Positions 9,084 through 17,796 of a stretch of 64,000 nucleotides of DNA are shown one piece after another. The stretch covers positions 1 through 64,000 of the forward strand of contig JAJDVB010000162.1 in the NCBI GenBank assembly GCA_022826345.1, in the 5' to 3' direction. Both the position numbers and the translations under genes were made by a program. The notes under the pieces are model-generated. The model ran no database searches and had not been told where the DNA came from. It worked only from the letters and a program-made list of their open reading frames with translations. The stretch is from Alphaproteobacteria bacterium. GTDB lineage: Bacteria; Pseudomonadota; Alphaproteobacteria; UBA828. Numbering within the stretch: position 1 is the stretch's first letter; every line of letters begins with the position of its first letter.

Positions 9084-10466
9084 ATGACGAATCGCATTGT
9101 CGTCGTTTCCAACCGGGTTGCGCCGGTCAACGAGGGTAAGACTGCTGCGGGCGGTCTGGCCGTGGCTGTGCTTGCGGCCTTGAGGCGCTCCGGAGGTGTC
9201 TGGTTCGGTTGGAGCGGAGAGGTGGTCGCCGTTCCTGACAAGGGTGTGACTGTAACCGAGAGCGGACGGCTTGCCCGCGCCACCGTGGATCTCAGCGAAC
9301 GCGACTACGAGGAGTATTACAACCGCTTCGCGAACTCCACGCTCTGGCCACTGTTTCATTACCGCGTCGATCTCGTCAACTTCGATCGCGGCAACTACAC
9401 CGGCTATCGGCGGGTCAACAGGGAGTTCGCCCGCAGGCTGGCCAGTCTGCTGCGGCCCGACGACCTGATCTGGGTCCACGATTACCACCTGATTCCGCTC
9501 GGCCAGGAATTGCGCCGGCTCGGAATACGGAACCGGTTAGGCCTCTTTCTGCACACACCCCTGCCGCCACGGGAGCTCCTGGCAACCCTGCCGGTGCACA
9601 AGGAGCTCATGCGTTGCTTTTCCTTCTTCGACCTTGTCGGTTTCCAGACGGAGACGGACCGCTCTCACCTTCTCGACTATCTGGTTCGCGAGGCGGGAGC
9701 CCTGGTGGAGGACCGAGAGGAAGGCGCAGTCGTTCGCGCGTTTCGAAGGATCTTCAGGGTCGAGACCCATCCGATCGGCATCGACACCCGTTATGTCGAG
9801 CGCAACGCGGCCAGAGCAGAGAGCAGCCGGGAATTCGAGCGTCTCCGGATCAGCCTCGGCGGGCGCCGGCTGATCATCGGCGTGGACCGGCTCGACTATT
9901 CGAAGGGACTGGTACAGCGCTTCGAAGCGTTTGCACATTTTCTGCGGGCCTATCCCCGCCACCTCAACCGTGTCTCTCTGATGCAGGTCGCGCCCCCCAG
10001 CCGAGGTGGTATCGCCGAGTATTCCGAAATCCGGCGAACTCTCGAGACGCTCGCCGGACACGTGAACGGCGAGTTGGCGGACGTCGATTGGGTGCCGATC
10101 CGCTACCTGAACAAGAGCTTCAACCGGCGTTCCCTGTTCGGCTTTCTGCGTCTCGCGCAAGTCGGCCTGGTCACGCCCTTGCGCGATGGCATGAACCTCG
10201 TCGCCATGGAATATCTGGCGTCCCAGCCGCCGAACGATCCGGGGGTCCTCGTCCTCTCGCGCTTTGCCGGTGCGGCCGAACATCTGCCGGACGCGTTGAT
10301 CGTGAATCCCTACGACGTGGAAGGTGTCGCCAAGACCATCCAGACGGCACTCATGATGCCTGCCGAGGAGCGGAGCGAGCGCTGGCGGAGTTCCATGCAG
10401 GTTCTCCGGTCGAACAGTGTGGAGGCCTGGTTCGAACGGTTCGTCACCCGGCTCTCGGAGGCTTAG
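9084..10466 (+). CDS. otsA: alpha,alpha-trehalose-phosphate synthase (UDP-forming)
   Basis: 460 residues, the normal OtsA length (GT20 family). It joins UDP-glucose and glucose 6-phosphate to give trehalose 6-phosphate in the cytoplasm. Visible family motifs are VVVSNRVAP at the N-terminus, WVHDYHLIPLGQELR near residue 132, VDRLDYSKGL near residue 270 and TPLRDGMNLVAMEYLA near residue 365. The ATG at 9084 is chosen because the conserved N-terminus starts there. It is in line with the GH15 gene and followed at once by repeat copy 2, beyond which otsB converges from the other strand. Trehalose is a common osmotic and desiccation protectant. Confidence 0.95.
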   Translation: MTNRIVVVSNRVAPVNEGKTAAGGLAVAVLAALRRSGGVWFGWSGEVVAVPDKGVTVTESGRLARATVDLSERDYEEYYNRFANSTLWPLFHYRVDLVNFDRGNYTGYRRVNREFARRLASLLRPDDLIWVHDYHLIPLGQELRRLGIRNRLGLFLHTPLPPRELLATLPVHKELMRCFSFFDLVGFQTETDRSHLLDYLVREAGALVEDREEGAVVRAFRRIFRVETHPIGIDTRYVERNAARAESSREFERLRISLGGRRLIIGVDRLDYSKGLVQRFEAFAHFLRAYPRHLNRVSLMQVAPPSRGGIAEYSEIRRTLETLAGHVNGELADVDWVPIRYLNKSFNRRSLFGFLRLAQVGLVTPLRDGMNLVAMEYLASQPPNDPGVLVLSRFAGAAEHLPDALIVNPYDVEGVAKTIQTALMMPAEERSERWRSSMQVLRSNSVEAWFERFVTRLSEA

Positions 10467-10473
10467 TAATTTG

Positions 10474-10578
10474 TCGCTCACGGCAGCCGGCCTCCGGCCG
10501 GCGCCTCCGCGAGGGCGCCGCTGGCGCGGCGGGCCGCGGTCGCGGCCTGTCGCGCATCCGCCAAAGACGGACGCGCTC
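10474..10578 (+). repeat. dispersed hairpin repeat, copy 2 of 4
   Basis: Same unit as copy 1 with a few substitutions (GCGCATCCGCC in the left arm of the last stem, which weakens that hairpin). It begins 7 bases after the otsA stop, exactly as copy 1 does after its gene (TAGTATTTTGTCGCTCACGG versus TAGTAATTTGTCGCTCACGG). It fills the gap between the convergent otsA and otsB. Confidence 0.9.
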
Positions 10579-10590
10579 CCGGCCCTGGGC

Positions 10591-11355
10591 TCAGGAGGAT
10601 TCCCGTTTTGCGCCGGCCACCCGCGCGAGCCAATCCAGTAATTCCCCGACCGTACCGACCTGCGCCACCGCCCGCGTGGCCGAGTTATTGCCGACGCGGA
10701 TGCTCACGCCGCCCCGTGCGTTGACGACCTCGAATCCGTCTTCGTCGGTGATATCGTCACCGCAGAACACAGGCGTTCGCCCGAGGAATGGCGCTTCGCC
10801 CATGAACGCCTCTATGGCTGTACCCTTGGTGTGCTCACGCGGTCTGATTTCGAGTACGAACTTGCCTTCGACAACCTGCCAGCCCTGCGGGATGTCCTTG
10901 AGGGCGGCGTTCAAGACATCCCTGCAGTCATCCCGCAGCGAGGGGGCGAGGCGATAGTGCAGGGCGAGGGTGTATTGCTTGTCTTCGACGAGAACGCCCG
11001 GACGCTCCGCCGCGAACGCCTCCAGCAGCGCCCGGACGACGTGCAAGTCATCGCGCGGCAAGGGAGGACGAATAATCGCGCCATCCGCGGTGCGCCGTTC
11101 AAGCCCATGCAATCCGGCAACGGCCGGGACGGCAGTGCCCAGAAAGCCGTCGATCCGCTCAATGGGTCGGCCCGATACGATCGCGACGGCTCCACCCAAT
11201 GCCTCGCGCAACGCGACCAGCAGCGGAGGCAGGCAGTCAGGAACGTCGACGGCCTCCGGCGTCGGCGCGATATCGACGATGCAGCCGTCAAAGTCGAGAA
11301 ACAGTGCCCAATCCGGGCACGGCTCGGGCAGAGTCATGGAGTTCACGGCAACCAC
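10591..11355 (-). CDS. otsB: trehalose-phosphatase
   Basis: 254 residues, typical of OtsB, a HAD-superfamily phosphatase that removes phosphate from trehalose 6-phosphate. Motif I is FLDFDGCIVDIAP (nucleophile Asp and acid Asp), motif II lies in VSGRPIERI, and motif IV is CGDDITDEDGF near the C-terminus. It faces otsA tail to tail, so the two trehalose genes are not one operon. The start is uncertain: GTG at 11355, GTG at 11346 and ATG at 11337 are all in frame and none has a strong ribosome-binding site. The conserved region begins after the ATG. Confidence 0.93.
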   Translation of the reverse strand: MVAVNSMTLPEPCPDWALFLDFDGCIVDIAPTPEAVDVPDCLPPLLVALREALGGAVAIVSGRPIERIDGFLGTAVPAVAGLHGLERRTADGAIIRPPLPRDDLHVVRALLEAFAAERPGVLVEDKQYTLALHYRLAPSLRDDCRDVLNAALKDIPQGWQVVEGKFVLEIRPREHTKGTAIEAFMGEAPFLGRTPVFCGDDITDEDGFEVVNARGGVSIRVGNNSATRAVAQVGTVGELLDWLARVAGAKRESS

Positions 11356-11477
11356 TCACCCAACATCCCGCGTTTCGCGGCCTCGCCATTCTTTACGTCG
11401 GCCCCGCCGGAGTCGACCGATCTCGCCGCGTGGCGACGCAAAATGCTACCGGCCCATCTGGGCCGCCATCAAATTGG

Positions 11478-11552
11478 GGGCTGCTGGAGCCGGACTAGAA
11501 CCGGCATGCCACGGTCTATGAAGCCTGTGCCTAACCATTCGGCCACTCACCT
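11478..11552 (-). other. tRNA-like remnant
   Basis: Read on the minus strand, this has a D-arm (GCC-GAATGGTTA-GGC with the loop GG) and a full T-arm (GCCGG-TTCTAGT-CCGGC), correctly spaced, with CAT in the anticodon position. The acceptor stem pairs at only about four of seven positions and the anticodon stem pairs only if one A is bulged out. I therefore read it as a decayed tRNA gene or a tRNA mimic rather than a working tRNA. The alpA-like gene upstream ends with its TAG inside the D-loop. Confidence 0.35.
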
Positions 11553-11761
11553 ACCTCCTTTCGGCCTCGGCGAGGTTCGCCGGTCGCGCGCGGGCGCTTG
11601 GCGCGCCACTTCTCTAGCTCGTGCTCAAGCCAACGGACAACGCGCGCGCCGACCTTCACAGGCAGGTAATACTGGCCCGCACGCATCAGGCGGTACATCG
11701 TGGAGCAGGTGATCCTACAGCGGACTTCGACCTTGGCGCGGATCAGCAAACGGTCGTTCAT
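11531..11761 (-). CDS. AlpA-like helix-turn-helix regulator of a mobile element
   Basis: 76 residues. The fold pattern resembles AlpA/excisionase-type proteins: a first strand with LLIRAKVEVRCRIT, a helix-turn-helix TCSTMYRLMRAGQYYLPVK and a wing ending RVVRWLEHELEKWRAKRP. These small DNA-binding proteins control integrase genes or excision of prophages and islands. The ATG at 11761 has an excellent GGAGG ribosome-binding site; the upstream extension to 11875 is rejected for that reason. The coding region lies next to an integrase remnant and a tRNA gene, as expected of an island. Its last codons overlap the tRNA-like sequence. Confidence 0.7.
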   Translation of the reverse strand: MNDRLLIRAKVEVRCRITCSTMYRLMRAGQYYLPVKVGARVVRWLEHELEKWRAKRPRATGEPRRGRKEVGEWPNG

Positions 11762-11817
11762 GGCATCCTCCGGGTTGCTCTTCCCGGAACATGCCGAAGA
11801 TTCCCAAGGCGAGCGTC

Positions 11818-12375
11818 CTATTTGTTTTGTGTTGGCGGAATACCTAGAAATGTCGCGCTGGGGAGTTCGGCCCAAAGCGTCATGACAAGTAAAGGGTGCC
11901 GGCGAAATATCTTGGCTCTATCGGTCCAAACACGTTCGGCATTCTTGTAATTCCAGCCCATCGCAACGCCTACGGCATCGCAGACAGATCCTCCCTCGGA
12001 GCACGCTTTGGGAAGCGGGGACTTGCGTTGCGTGATGTTCCGCATCGTCGGCTCAAGGCCGAGACTCTCCGAGAGCAACCACATGGCCACGAGAGCACCG
12101 ATATTTCGGTCAGCGTCTCTTTCTGGGTGCGGTCCGCGGCGGGTCGGCGCCTCCACGCCTAGGTGTAGATCGATCAGATTCACTGCTTCGGCCGCAATCC
12201 TGCTTCGTCGGTCCCGGTCTTCAGCTTCGGCTGTCCAGGCCGGAATGACTCGGCCGTGGAACTCCCGCCTCGCAAGATTCGCCAGTGACGCAGGCGGGTC
12301 TTGCAACAAATGCATGACTATGCCGTAAACCTCTTTGGCAGCGGCGACGGCTACATCGAATTCCGCTTCATCCAT
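11818..12375 (-). CDS. hypothetical protein of the tRNA-Thr island
   Basis: 185 residues, not recognised. Its composition is ordinary for a soluble protein, with an acidic N-terminal helix region (MDEAEFDVAVAAAKEVYG) and no membrane segment or signal peptide. The ATG at 12375 overlaps the last codons of the integrase remnant (stop at 12368-12370), as in a cargo gene read together with it. No clear ribosome-binding site is seen. G+C content looks lower than in neighbouring chromosomal genes. It may be an island passenger gene; a chance open frame cannot be fully excluded. Confidence 0.5.
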   Translation of the reverse strand: MDEAEFDVAVAAAKEVYGIVMHLLQDPPASLANLARREFHGRVIPAWTAEAEDRDRRSRIAAEAVNLIDLHLGVEAPTRRGPHPERDADRNIGALVAMWLLSESLGLEPTMRNITQRKSPLPKACSEGGSVCDAVGVAMGWNYKNAERVWTDRAKIFRRHPLLVMTLWAELPSATFLGIPPTQNK

Positions 12376-12726
12376 GGAACCGCACCGCGTTCGCTCCGTC
12401 GCCGGTCAGAATTGGCGCCCGATCCGCCACGAGACGGCGGCGGCGCTTGAACAGGCTGGTTCGGAAGTACATCCCTTCGACTCCGCCGACCGTGTGTACT
12501 AGCAATGCCTCCTCGATCTCCCTCGGTTTGCCTGCCTCGGCGCACCAATGGCGGAAGTTTGACCGGAACCTGTGAACGGCGGTCTCTTTTCAGCCAGGCC
12601 GGCTGTCCACAGTATCTTGGTCAGCGACATGTCGGATATCGGACGGCCCGGCGATCGCGGCGAGGGGAAGATCAGACTCTTGTCCCCACTGGGCGGTCGG
12701 GCTTGTGTGACAGTGAGGCGACTCAT
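12368..12726 (-). pseudogene. tyrosine-recombinase (integrase) C-terminal remnant, frameshifted
   Basis: Two adjoining frames together reproduce the C-terminal catalytic half of a phage/island integrase. The first frame (from 12726) has SDMSLTKILWTAGLAE. After a shift of one base near 12581-12592, at an AAAA run, the second frame reads AVHRFRSNFRHWCAEAGKPR and LLVHTVGGVEGMYFRTSLF, then KRRR and stops at 12368. These carry the His-x-x-Arg box and the catalytic Tyr region. An in-frame stop lies upstream of 12726, and the N-terminal domain is absent. It sits 139 bases from the 3' end of tRNA-Thr, the usual integrase-attachment arrangement. Confidence 0.7.
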
Positions 12727-12864
12727 GTGTTCCCCACGCGATTCCTACAGTTCGACAAGGCAACCTCGGGGAATCGAACGGAACATTCAGGCACGGAAAG
12801 CGCCTTCGTGAGAGGGAGTTATCGCTGATTTCTAGAATGGGTGGGAATGTCCGAATCAGGGGAC

Positions 12865-12940
12865 TGGTGCCGCAGGAGAGATTCGAACTCCCGACCCATG
12901 CATTACGAATGCATTGCTCTACCGACTGAGCTACTGCGGC
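12865..12940 (-). tRNA. tRNA-Thr (anticodon CGT)
   Basis: 76 bases including an encoded CCA. The acceptor stem is GCCGCAG/CTGCGGC, the D-arm AGCTCAGTCGGTAGAGC, the anticodon loop TTCGTAA within a GCATT/AATGC-type stem, and the T-arm CGGGAGTTCGAATCTCTCC. The anticodon CGT reads ACG threonine codons. The island described at 11478-12726 abuts its 3' end. Confidence 0.95.
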
Positions 12941-13025
12941 CCGGTTCCGCGCCGGACTATCGTCAAGGCACGCCGCATTGTAAAGGCGCCAGTCGCGGGC
13001 TGGCCTTGGCTTCTCGCAAGAACGG

Positions 13026-14408
13026 TCATTCTGCGGCGGTGCCTGCGGCTGCAGGCACCGGTTGCTCCTCTTCGTCGGCAGCAGAGGCGGCGGTATCTGG
13101 CGGCAAGGCGCTTGCCTCGACGCGGGACGGCGTGCGCCACTCGATCGAATCGAAGGCGCCGCAGCGATCGCAGACGATCGACCATGCGGGGCTCGCGCTG
13201 GCGCAGCGGGTGCAGAGCCAGGCCGGATCGGGCGGCGCTTCGCTCGCCTGCTGAAGGCGCCGGCGGACGGCGTCGCCGTCCCCCGTCTCGGCCTCCTCCA
13301 GGCGGGCCAGCAGGCGGTAGACGCCAGCGCTGGGGCACTCGGCCGCAGCGCGCTCCAGATGCTGGCGCGCCGTCCCCCATTGCTTCGCGTCGAGCGCCTG
13401 GTTCGCGAGCAGCATGAGGCTCTCGGCGTGGTCGCTGTTGTTGGCCACCAGCGTCTCGACCCGCTTCAGCCGCTCTGCGGCCGAACTGTCGGCGTGGAGC
13501 GCGAGAAAGAGCCGGCCAAGCGCCGGGTGAGGACAATGACGCCAGGCATCGATCACCGCCCGCTGCGCGGCACTGTCTCGGCCGGCTTCCTTGGCGAGTC
13601 CGGCACCGAGCAGCGCTGCGGGCAGGAACGCCGCGTCCGCCGCGCGCGCTTCGTCGGCGACGCGCAGCGCCTCCCTCACCTCGCCCTGCTCGCGCAACGC
13701 CCGCGCACGCTCGAAGAGCAACCCCGCCTGGCGGCGGCGGCCGATCTCCTCGCTCACCGCGCCGTGGCGGAGCGCCTGCTTGACCGTGTTGAGCGCGTCG
13801 GACCAGCGCCCCGCCCGCGTCTGCATCTCCAGCAGTGCCGTCAGCACCCAGGGCGTCTCGGGCCGAAGCGCGAATGCCTGCTCCGCAAGCTCCAGCGCCC
13901 TCGCCGTGTCGCCGGTGCGCTCGGCCTGGACGAGCAGGCCGCGCAAGCCGAGGAACGCCGTCGCCGGTTGGTCGAGCATGGCCTCGAAATAGCCGCGCGC
14001 GGCGTGGTCGTCGCCCTCAAGCTGCGCCGCCTGGGCCGAGAGCAGGAGCGTCAGGGGCGGCTCCTCCAGCAGCGTATCGGCGCGCCGCGCGAAGCGCCGG
14101 GCGCGTTTGGGGTCACCGGCCGCCGCGGCGACCAACCCCTGGGTCAGCGCGCGATAGCCCAGCCGTTCGCGGCGGCGACGGCGCGCCAGCGCGACCCGGC
14201 GTGGGCCGATCCAGACGAAGCGCACTGCGGCGGCAATCACCAGGACGATGGCCGCAGCCACGGCGACGGCCGCAGCCAGGGCCCCCGGCGAGGTCTCGAC
14301 CATGTAGTCGCCCCAGGCGATCTCGACACGGCCGGGCGGCTCCGAGATCCAGGTCGCGGCCGCCGCCACGACGATCACCGCGACGACGAAGGCGATGATG
14401 CGGATCAT
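13026..14408 (-). CDS. hemY: HemY-like membrane protein with TPR repeats
   Basis: 460 residues. Two hydrophobic N-terminal segments (residues 2-18 and about 40-60) anchor it in the inner membrane, followed by the HemY_N region and helical TPR-like repeats. The C-terminal tail holds two CxxC pairs (LCTRCAS and VCDRCGA), resembling a small zinc ribbon. This is the proteobacterial HemY of heme operons, not the protoporphyrinogen oxidase of the same name in Gram-positives; its exact role in late heme synthesis is unclear. The ATG at 14408 overlaps the mic60 stop by four bases (ATGA). It is the last gene of the hemC-hemD-mic60-hemY operon. Confidence 0.85.
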   Translation of the reverse strand: MIRIIAFVVAVIVVAAAATWISEPPGRVEIAWGDYMVETSPGALAAAVAVAAAIVLVIAAAVRFVWIGPRRVALARRRRRERLGYRALTQGLVAAAAGDPKRARRFARRADTLLEEPPLTLLLSAQAAQLEGDDHAARGYFEAMLDQPATAFLGLRGLLVQAERTGDTARALELAEQAFALRPETPWVLTALLEMQTRAGRWSDALNTVKQALRHGAVSEEIGRRRQAGLLFERARALREQGEVREALRVADEARAADAAFLPAALLGAGLAKEAGRDSAAQRAVIDAWRHCPHPALGRLFLALHADSSAAERLKRVETLVANNSDHAESLMLLANQALDAKQWGTARQHLERAAAECPSAGVYRLLARLEEAETGDGDAVRRRLQQASEAPPDPAWLCTRCASASPAWSIVCDRCGAFDSIEWRTPSRVEASALPPDTAASAADEEEQPVPAAAGTAAE

Positions 14409-15976
14409 CGCGTTCCGCCGGTCGCTGCCCAGCGGGCGCCGATGCGGGCGTGGACGGTGGCGACGAGACCGGCGAGCGCCTCGTCGGCCGCCTGACGGGC
14501 ACGGGCGTCGCGCAGCCAAGATTGGGCGCTGATGGCCTCGGCGGCGCCGGGCATCGTCGCCTCGACGATGGCGATGGCGCGCCCGAGATCGCCGGCCGCG
14601 AGCGCCGATTCGGCCTCGACCAGGCGGCCGTCGAGGCTCTGAGGATCGATCGCGCCGCTGGTCTTGCGAATGGTCACGAGCTGGCTCAGCCGGGTAACCG
14701 TCTCGTCGATCCAGTCGGCGTCCTCGGTTGCGGGCGCGGCACGGACGATGGCATTGGCAGCCTCTGGAAAGCGCGCGAGGAGCCCGTCGATTGTCGGTAC
14801 GCCAGTGGCGGCGAAGGGCGCTAGGCGCGCGAGGGCACTTTCGATCTCTGGGTCTTCACCACCAATGCCACGAATCGTGTCTAGCGCCGGCGCGAAGCCG
14901 CGGGATGAGCCGAGAGCCGCCGTAAGCTCGCCGGTCGCCAGCACCAGCGATACCAGGCGCCCGTCGGCGGCGGCCTGCTGCGCTGCTTCTTCCTCGAAGT
15001 GCGCGAGCCGCGCGCTCACCTCGGCGAGTGCGGACTCCAGCGCCGCACGCTGCTCTCCCCACGCGGCGAGCGCCTCCCCGAGAGGCTCGCGCGTCGGATC
15101 GTCCTCGAGCGCGCGGACCCGCTGCTCCAGGGCGATCACCGCCGTGCCGGCACCGATGGCACCATCTGACCGCGCCTCCAGGGCCTCTAGCCGGGCGTTG
15201 AGCGCGCCGAGGGCGTCGGTCCCGAGATTGGCTTGAGCGGTCGGCCGGGTGGCAGGCTGGGCCTCGTCGACCGCAACCGGAGCCGCTCCGGCAGCAACGG
15301 CGGTCGCGCGCTCGGGCGCGGCCTGCTCCTCGGCGTGTGCGGGGGCAGTGGCCGGTGTCACCGGTGGGTCGTCGGCTGCAAGCGCGGGCGATGGCGACGG
15401 TGGATCGGCTGCCGGCGCTGCCGGCTCGGGCGCGGGGGTCTCCAGTGGAGCGGTCTCGTTGTCCTGCGGAGCGGCGACGGATGATGGCGCCTCCTCTGCC
15501 GGGCCGGCCTTGGAGTCCTCGTCCTCCACCTCCGCAACGACGAGCGGTGCGCCGGCACCATCGGCAGGGGGAGACGTCGCGGTGCCCCCGCCCGACGGAC
15601 CGTCACCGGTTCGTTCGGCGACGGGCGTTGTTGCGACGGGGGCTGAGGCGACAGTCTGCTCCCCGCCCGTGCCGAATATATCGGATCCGAATTCCGACCA
15701 CGCGGCGTAGAGGCCGACGCAAACGAGGGCCACGGCCAGGCCTATGGCCGCCAGAAGCGGGACGCGGCGGCCCTTCGGGCGATCCGCCTCGGCCTCAGCA
15801 GCGGGGGCATCAAGGGTGTCCGCGTCCTGCGTCGCACCCCGCGTCGCCGGCAATCGCCAGATCACGCCCGGCCGGCCGCTTGCCGGCGGGTCCTGGCCGT
15901 CGTCCTTCCGCGCCGCCATGTGTCTCTCGTTACGCCTGTCGTGGCCTCTTCGACGCCGGGACGATCTCTTGCTCAC
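14405..15976 (-). CDS. bacterial mitofilin/Mic60 homologue
   Basis: 523 residues. There is one membrane helix near residues 73-93 (LLAAIGLAVALVCVGLYAAW), then about 140 residues rich in Pro, Ala and Glu. A coiled-coil segment follows around residues 250-330 (ALNARLEALEARSD and similar), and finally a helical C-terminal mitofilin-type domain. Position between hemD and hemY is the known location of alphaproteobacterial Mic60, the relative of the mitochondrial crista-junction protein, which shapes the inner membrane and touches the outer membrane. The GTG at 15976 overlaps the hemD stop (GTGA); an ATG at 15919 with an AACGAGAG leader is the alternative start. Confidence 0.8.
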   Translation of the reverse strand: MSKRSSRRRRGHDRRNERHMAARKDDGQDPPASGRPGVIWRLPATRGATQDADTLDAPAAEAEADRPKGRRVPLLAAIGLAVALVCVGLYAAWSEFGSDIFGTGGEQTVASAPVATTPVAERTGDGPSGGGTATSPPADGAGAPLVVAEVEDEDSKAGPAEEAPSSVAAPQDNETAPLETPAPEPAAPAADPPSPSPALAADDPPVTPATAPAHAEEQAAPERATAVAAGAAPVAVDEAQPATRPTAQANLGTDALGALNARLEALEARSDGAIGAGTAVIALEQRVRALEDDPTREPLGEALAAWGEQRAALESALAEVSARLAHFEEEAAQQAAADGRLVSLVLATGELTAALGSSRGFAPALDTIRGIGGEDPEIESALARLAPFAATGVPTIDGLLARFPEAANAIVRAAPATEDADWIDETVTRLSQLVTIRKTSGAIDPQSLDGRLVEAESALAAGDLGRAIAIVEATMPGAAEAISAQSWLRDARARQAADEALAGLVATVHARIGARWAATGGTR

Positions 15977-16734
15977 CGTTGCTGCTCGCCGGTTCGCTGA
16001 CTCGGCGCCAGCGCGCTCACGACGCAGGCGACGAGCGCATCCTGTCGCGGCGCGGCGGCCACGGAGACGCGTTTCCAGGGAAGAGATGCTGCCGCTTCGG
16101 CCACCGCTTGGCTCAGGCAGAACGCGGTGAGTGCCCGCGCCGTCGAGTCGATTCCCGACTCGCGCGCGAGCTTAGCAAAGAGGCGCGCGGTGCGGGGAGA
16201 GTAAAACGCGGCGCCGGCGAGGGCTTGCGACTCCAGCGCCCGGCGCGCCGGCGCTGAAAAGGTGCTCGTGGCGACCGCGTCGTAGAGAGCCACGCGCACC
16301 GCATCGAAGCCAGCGGCGCGCAGCCGGGGCGCCAGATCGCCCGTGCTAACCCGGCCGGCCACGTGCACGAGTCGGCCGGAGTCGGGATCGAGCCGGGCCG
16401 TGGCGAGTGCTGCCAGCGCGTCCACGTCGCCGTTCGCCGCCGTCACCGAGCAGAAGCCGGCGTTCCGTGCGGCCTGCGCCGTGGCGCAGCCCACGGCCAG
16501 GACCGGGAGCAGGCGGGCCTTCTCGTTCGGCGACGCCGCTGCAAGCGCCCGCGCGCCGTTCGCGCTGGTGAGCAGGATCGCCTGGGCGCCCGCAAGGTCC
16601 AGCCGCGCATCCTCGTCGAGATGGATCGTCATCATCGGCTCGATCAGTGACTCGACGCCGTGGCGCGCCAGCTCCTCCGCCAGCGCGAGGGAATCTTGAC
16701 GCGGGCGGGTCAAGAGCAGGCGTGGGCCACTCAC
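15973..16734 (-). CDS. hemD: uroporphyrinogen-III synthase
   Basis: 253 residues, usual for HemD, which closes hydroxymethylbilane into uroporphyrinogen III with inversion of ring D. Sequence conservation in this family is low; the supporting features are LLTRPRQDSLALAEELARHG at the start, ILLTSANGARAL near residue 55, and FYSPRTARLFAKL near residue 177. It overlaps the hemC end by four bases and is followed by mic60 with a GTGA overlap, so all four genes are translationally coupled. Confidence 0.88.
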   Translation of the reverse strand: MSGPRLLLTRPRQDSLALAEELARHGVESLIEPMMTIHLDEDARLDLAGAQAILLTSANGARALAAASPNEKARLLPVLAVGCATAQAARNAGFCSVTAANGDVDALAALATARLDPDSGRLVHVAGRVSTGDLAPRLRAAGFDAVRVALYDAVATSTFSAPARRALESQALAGAAFYSPRTARLFAKLARESGIDSTARALTAFCLSQAVAEAAASLPWKRVSVAAAPRQDALVACVVSALAPSQRTGEQQR

Positions 16735-17675
16735 GACTCGAACCAGTCGGGTCCGCCGGCCGCACGCAGCGCGGCGCCGGCGTCGCGGCCGATGACAAAC
16801 GCATCCGCCATATCCCCGGCCCGCTCGACGCGGTGGCAGACGCTGCCGTCGGGGCGCGCGATCAGGGCATCGAGGCGAAGCCCGCCCGAGTGGTCCGCCA
16901 CGGCGAGCCCCGCGATCGGCATGCGGCAGGAGCCGTCAAGCACCTCCAGCAGCGCCCGCTCGCACCGGACGGCGGCGGTCGTCGCCGAATCGACGATGGG
17001 CTGCAACAACTCCTGCATCCGCTCGTCGCCGGCCCGGCACTCGATGCCGAGCGCGCCCTGACCCACCGCCGGCAGCATCTCCGCCGGCTCAAGCACCGCC
17101 ATCCCATCCACCTGCTTGCCCAGCCGCTTGAGGCCGGCCAGGGCCAGCAGCGTGGCGTCGGCCGCGCCATCGGACACCTTGCGCAGCCGGGTCCCGACGT
17201 TGCCCCGCATCGGGACGATCTCGACATCGGGGCGGCGCGCCAGAATCTGCGCCTGGCGGCGGAGCGATCCGGTCCCGACCCGCGCGCCTCGCGGCAGGTC
17301 GGCGAGGCCGGCAGGGCCCAGCCCAGCGCGCGCGATCAATACATCGCGCGGGTCCTCGCGCTCGGGGATCACTGCGATCTCCAGCCCCTCCGGCAACCAG
17401 GTCGGCACGTCCTTCATCGAATGCACGGCGAGATCGATGCGCTCGTCCAGGAGCGCCTCCTCGATCTCCTTGGTGAAGAGCCCCTTGCCGCCGATCTCCG
17501 CGAGCGGGCGGTCCGTGAAGCGATCGCCCGAGGTGGTGATGGTCTCGGTGACCAATGCGCCGTCCTCGGCCAGCGTGGGATGGGCCGCAACCAGCCGGGC
17601 GCAGACGTGGTGGGTCTGGGCGATGGCGAGCGGGCTGCCCCGCGTCCCGACGACTATTGGCAGGCGCACGTCCAC
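16731..17675 (-). CDS. hemC: hydroxymethylbilane synthase (porphobilinogen deaminase)
   Basis: 314 residues from the chosen start. It joins four porphobilinogen units into hydroxymethylbilane. Motifs seen: [14 protein letters not shown] at the N-terminus, HSMKDVPT near residue 83, a [10 protein letters not shown] segment, and the dipyrromethane-binding Cys in [16 protein letters not shown]. The start is ambiguous: GTG at 17675 or GTG at 17669, neither with a strong ribosome-binding site. Longer versions run back into tsaD on the other strand and are rejected. hemC and tsaD are divergent with about 120 bases between them, which should hold both promoters. Confidence 0.93.
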   Translation of the reverse strand: MDVRLPIVVGTRGSPLAIAQTHHVCARLVAAHPTLAEDGALVTETITTSGDRFTDRPLAEIGGKGLFTKEIEEALLDERIDLAVHSMKDVPTWLPEGLEIAVIPEREDPRDVLIARAGLGPAGLADLPRGARVGTGSLRRQAQILARRPDVEIVPMRGNVGTRLRKVSDGAADATLLALAGLKRLGKQVDGMAVLEPAEMLPAVGQGALGIECRAGDERMQELLQPIVDSATTAAVRCERALLEVLDGSCRMPIAGLAVADHSGGLRLDALIARPDGSVCHRVERAGDMADAFVIGRDAGAALRAAGGPDWFES

Positions 17676-17796
17676 GGCACCGAATCGGAGCGTCGCGCCC
17701 CTTCTACACAGCGGACCCGGCGGATGCGAGCGCTTTCGGGTCTCGCAAAGCCGGGATCGTTGCGGCACGGGCTGTCGTCGGCTAAGGCTCCCGCCC

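Noticed and set aside
10831..11712. Plus-strand open frame of 293 codons antisense to otsB and entering the island
   Set aside because: otsB with its HAD motifs is on the opposite strand, and the 3' part of this frame is translated tRNA-like sequence.
12351..12548. Open frame of 65 codons on the minus strand in the tRNA-Thr island
   Set aside because: It is an out-of-frame translation of the integrase remnant; the other frame shows the recombinase motifs.
12727..12864. Possible N-terminal part of the integrase between the remnant and tRNA-Thr
   Set aside because: The stretch has an in-frame stop just upstream of the remnant and no recombinase N-terminal or core-binding motif; it appears to be only attachment-flank sequence.
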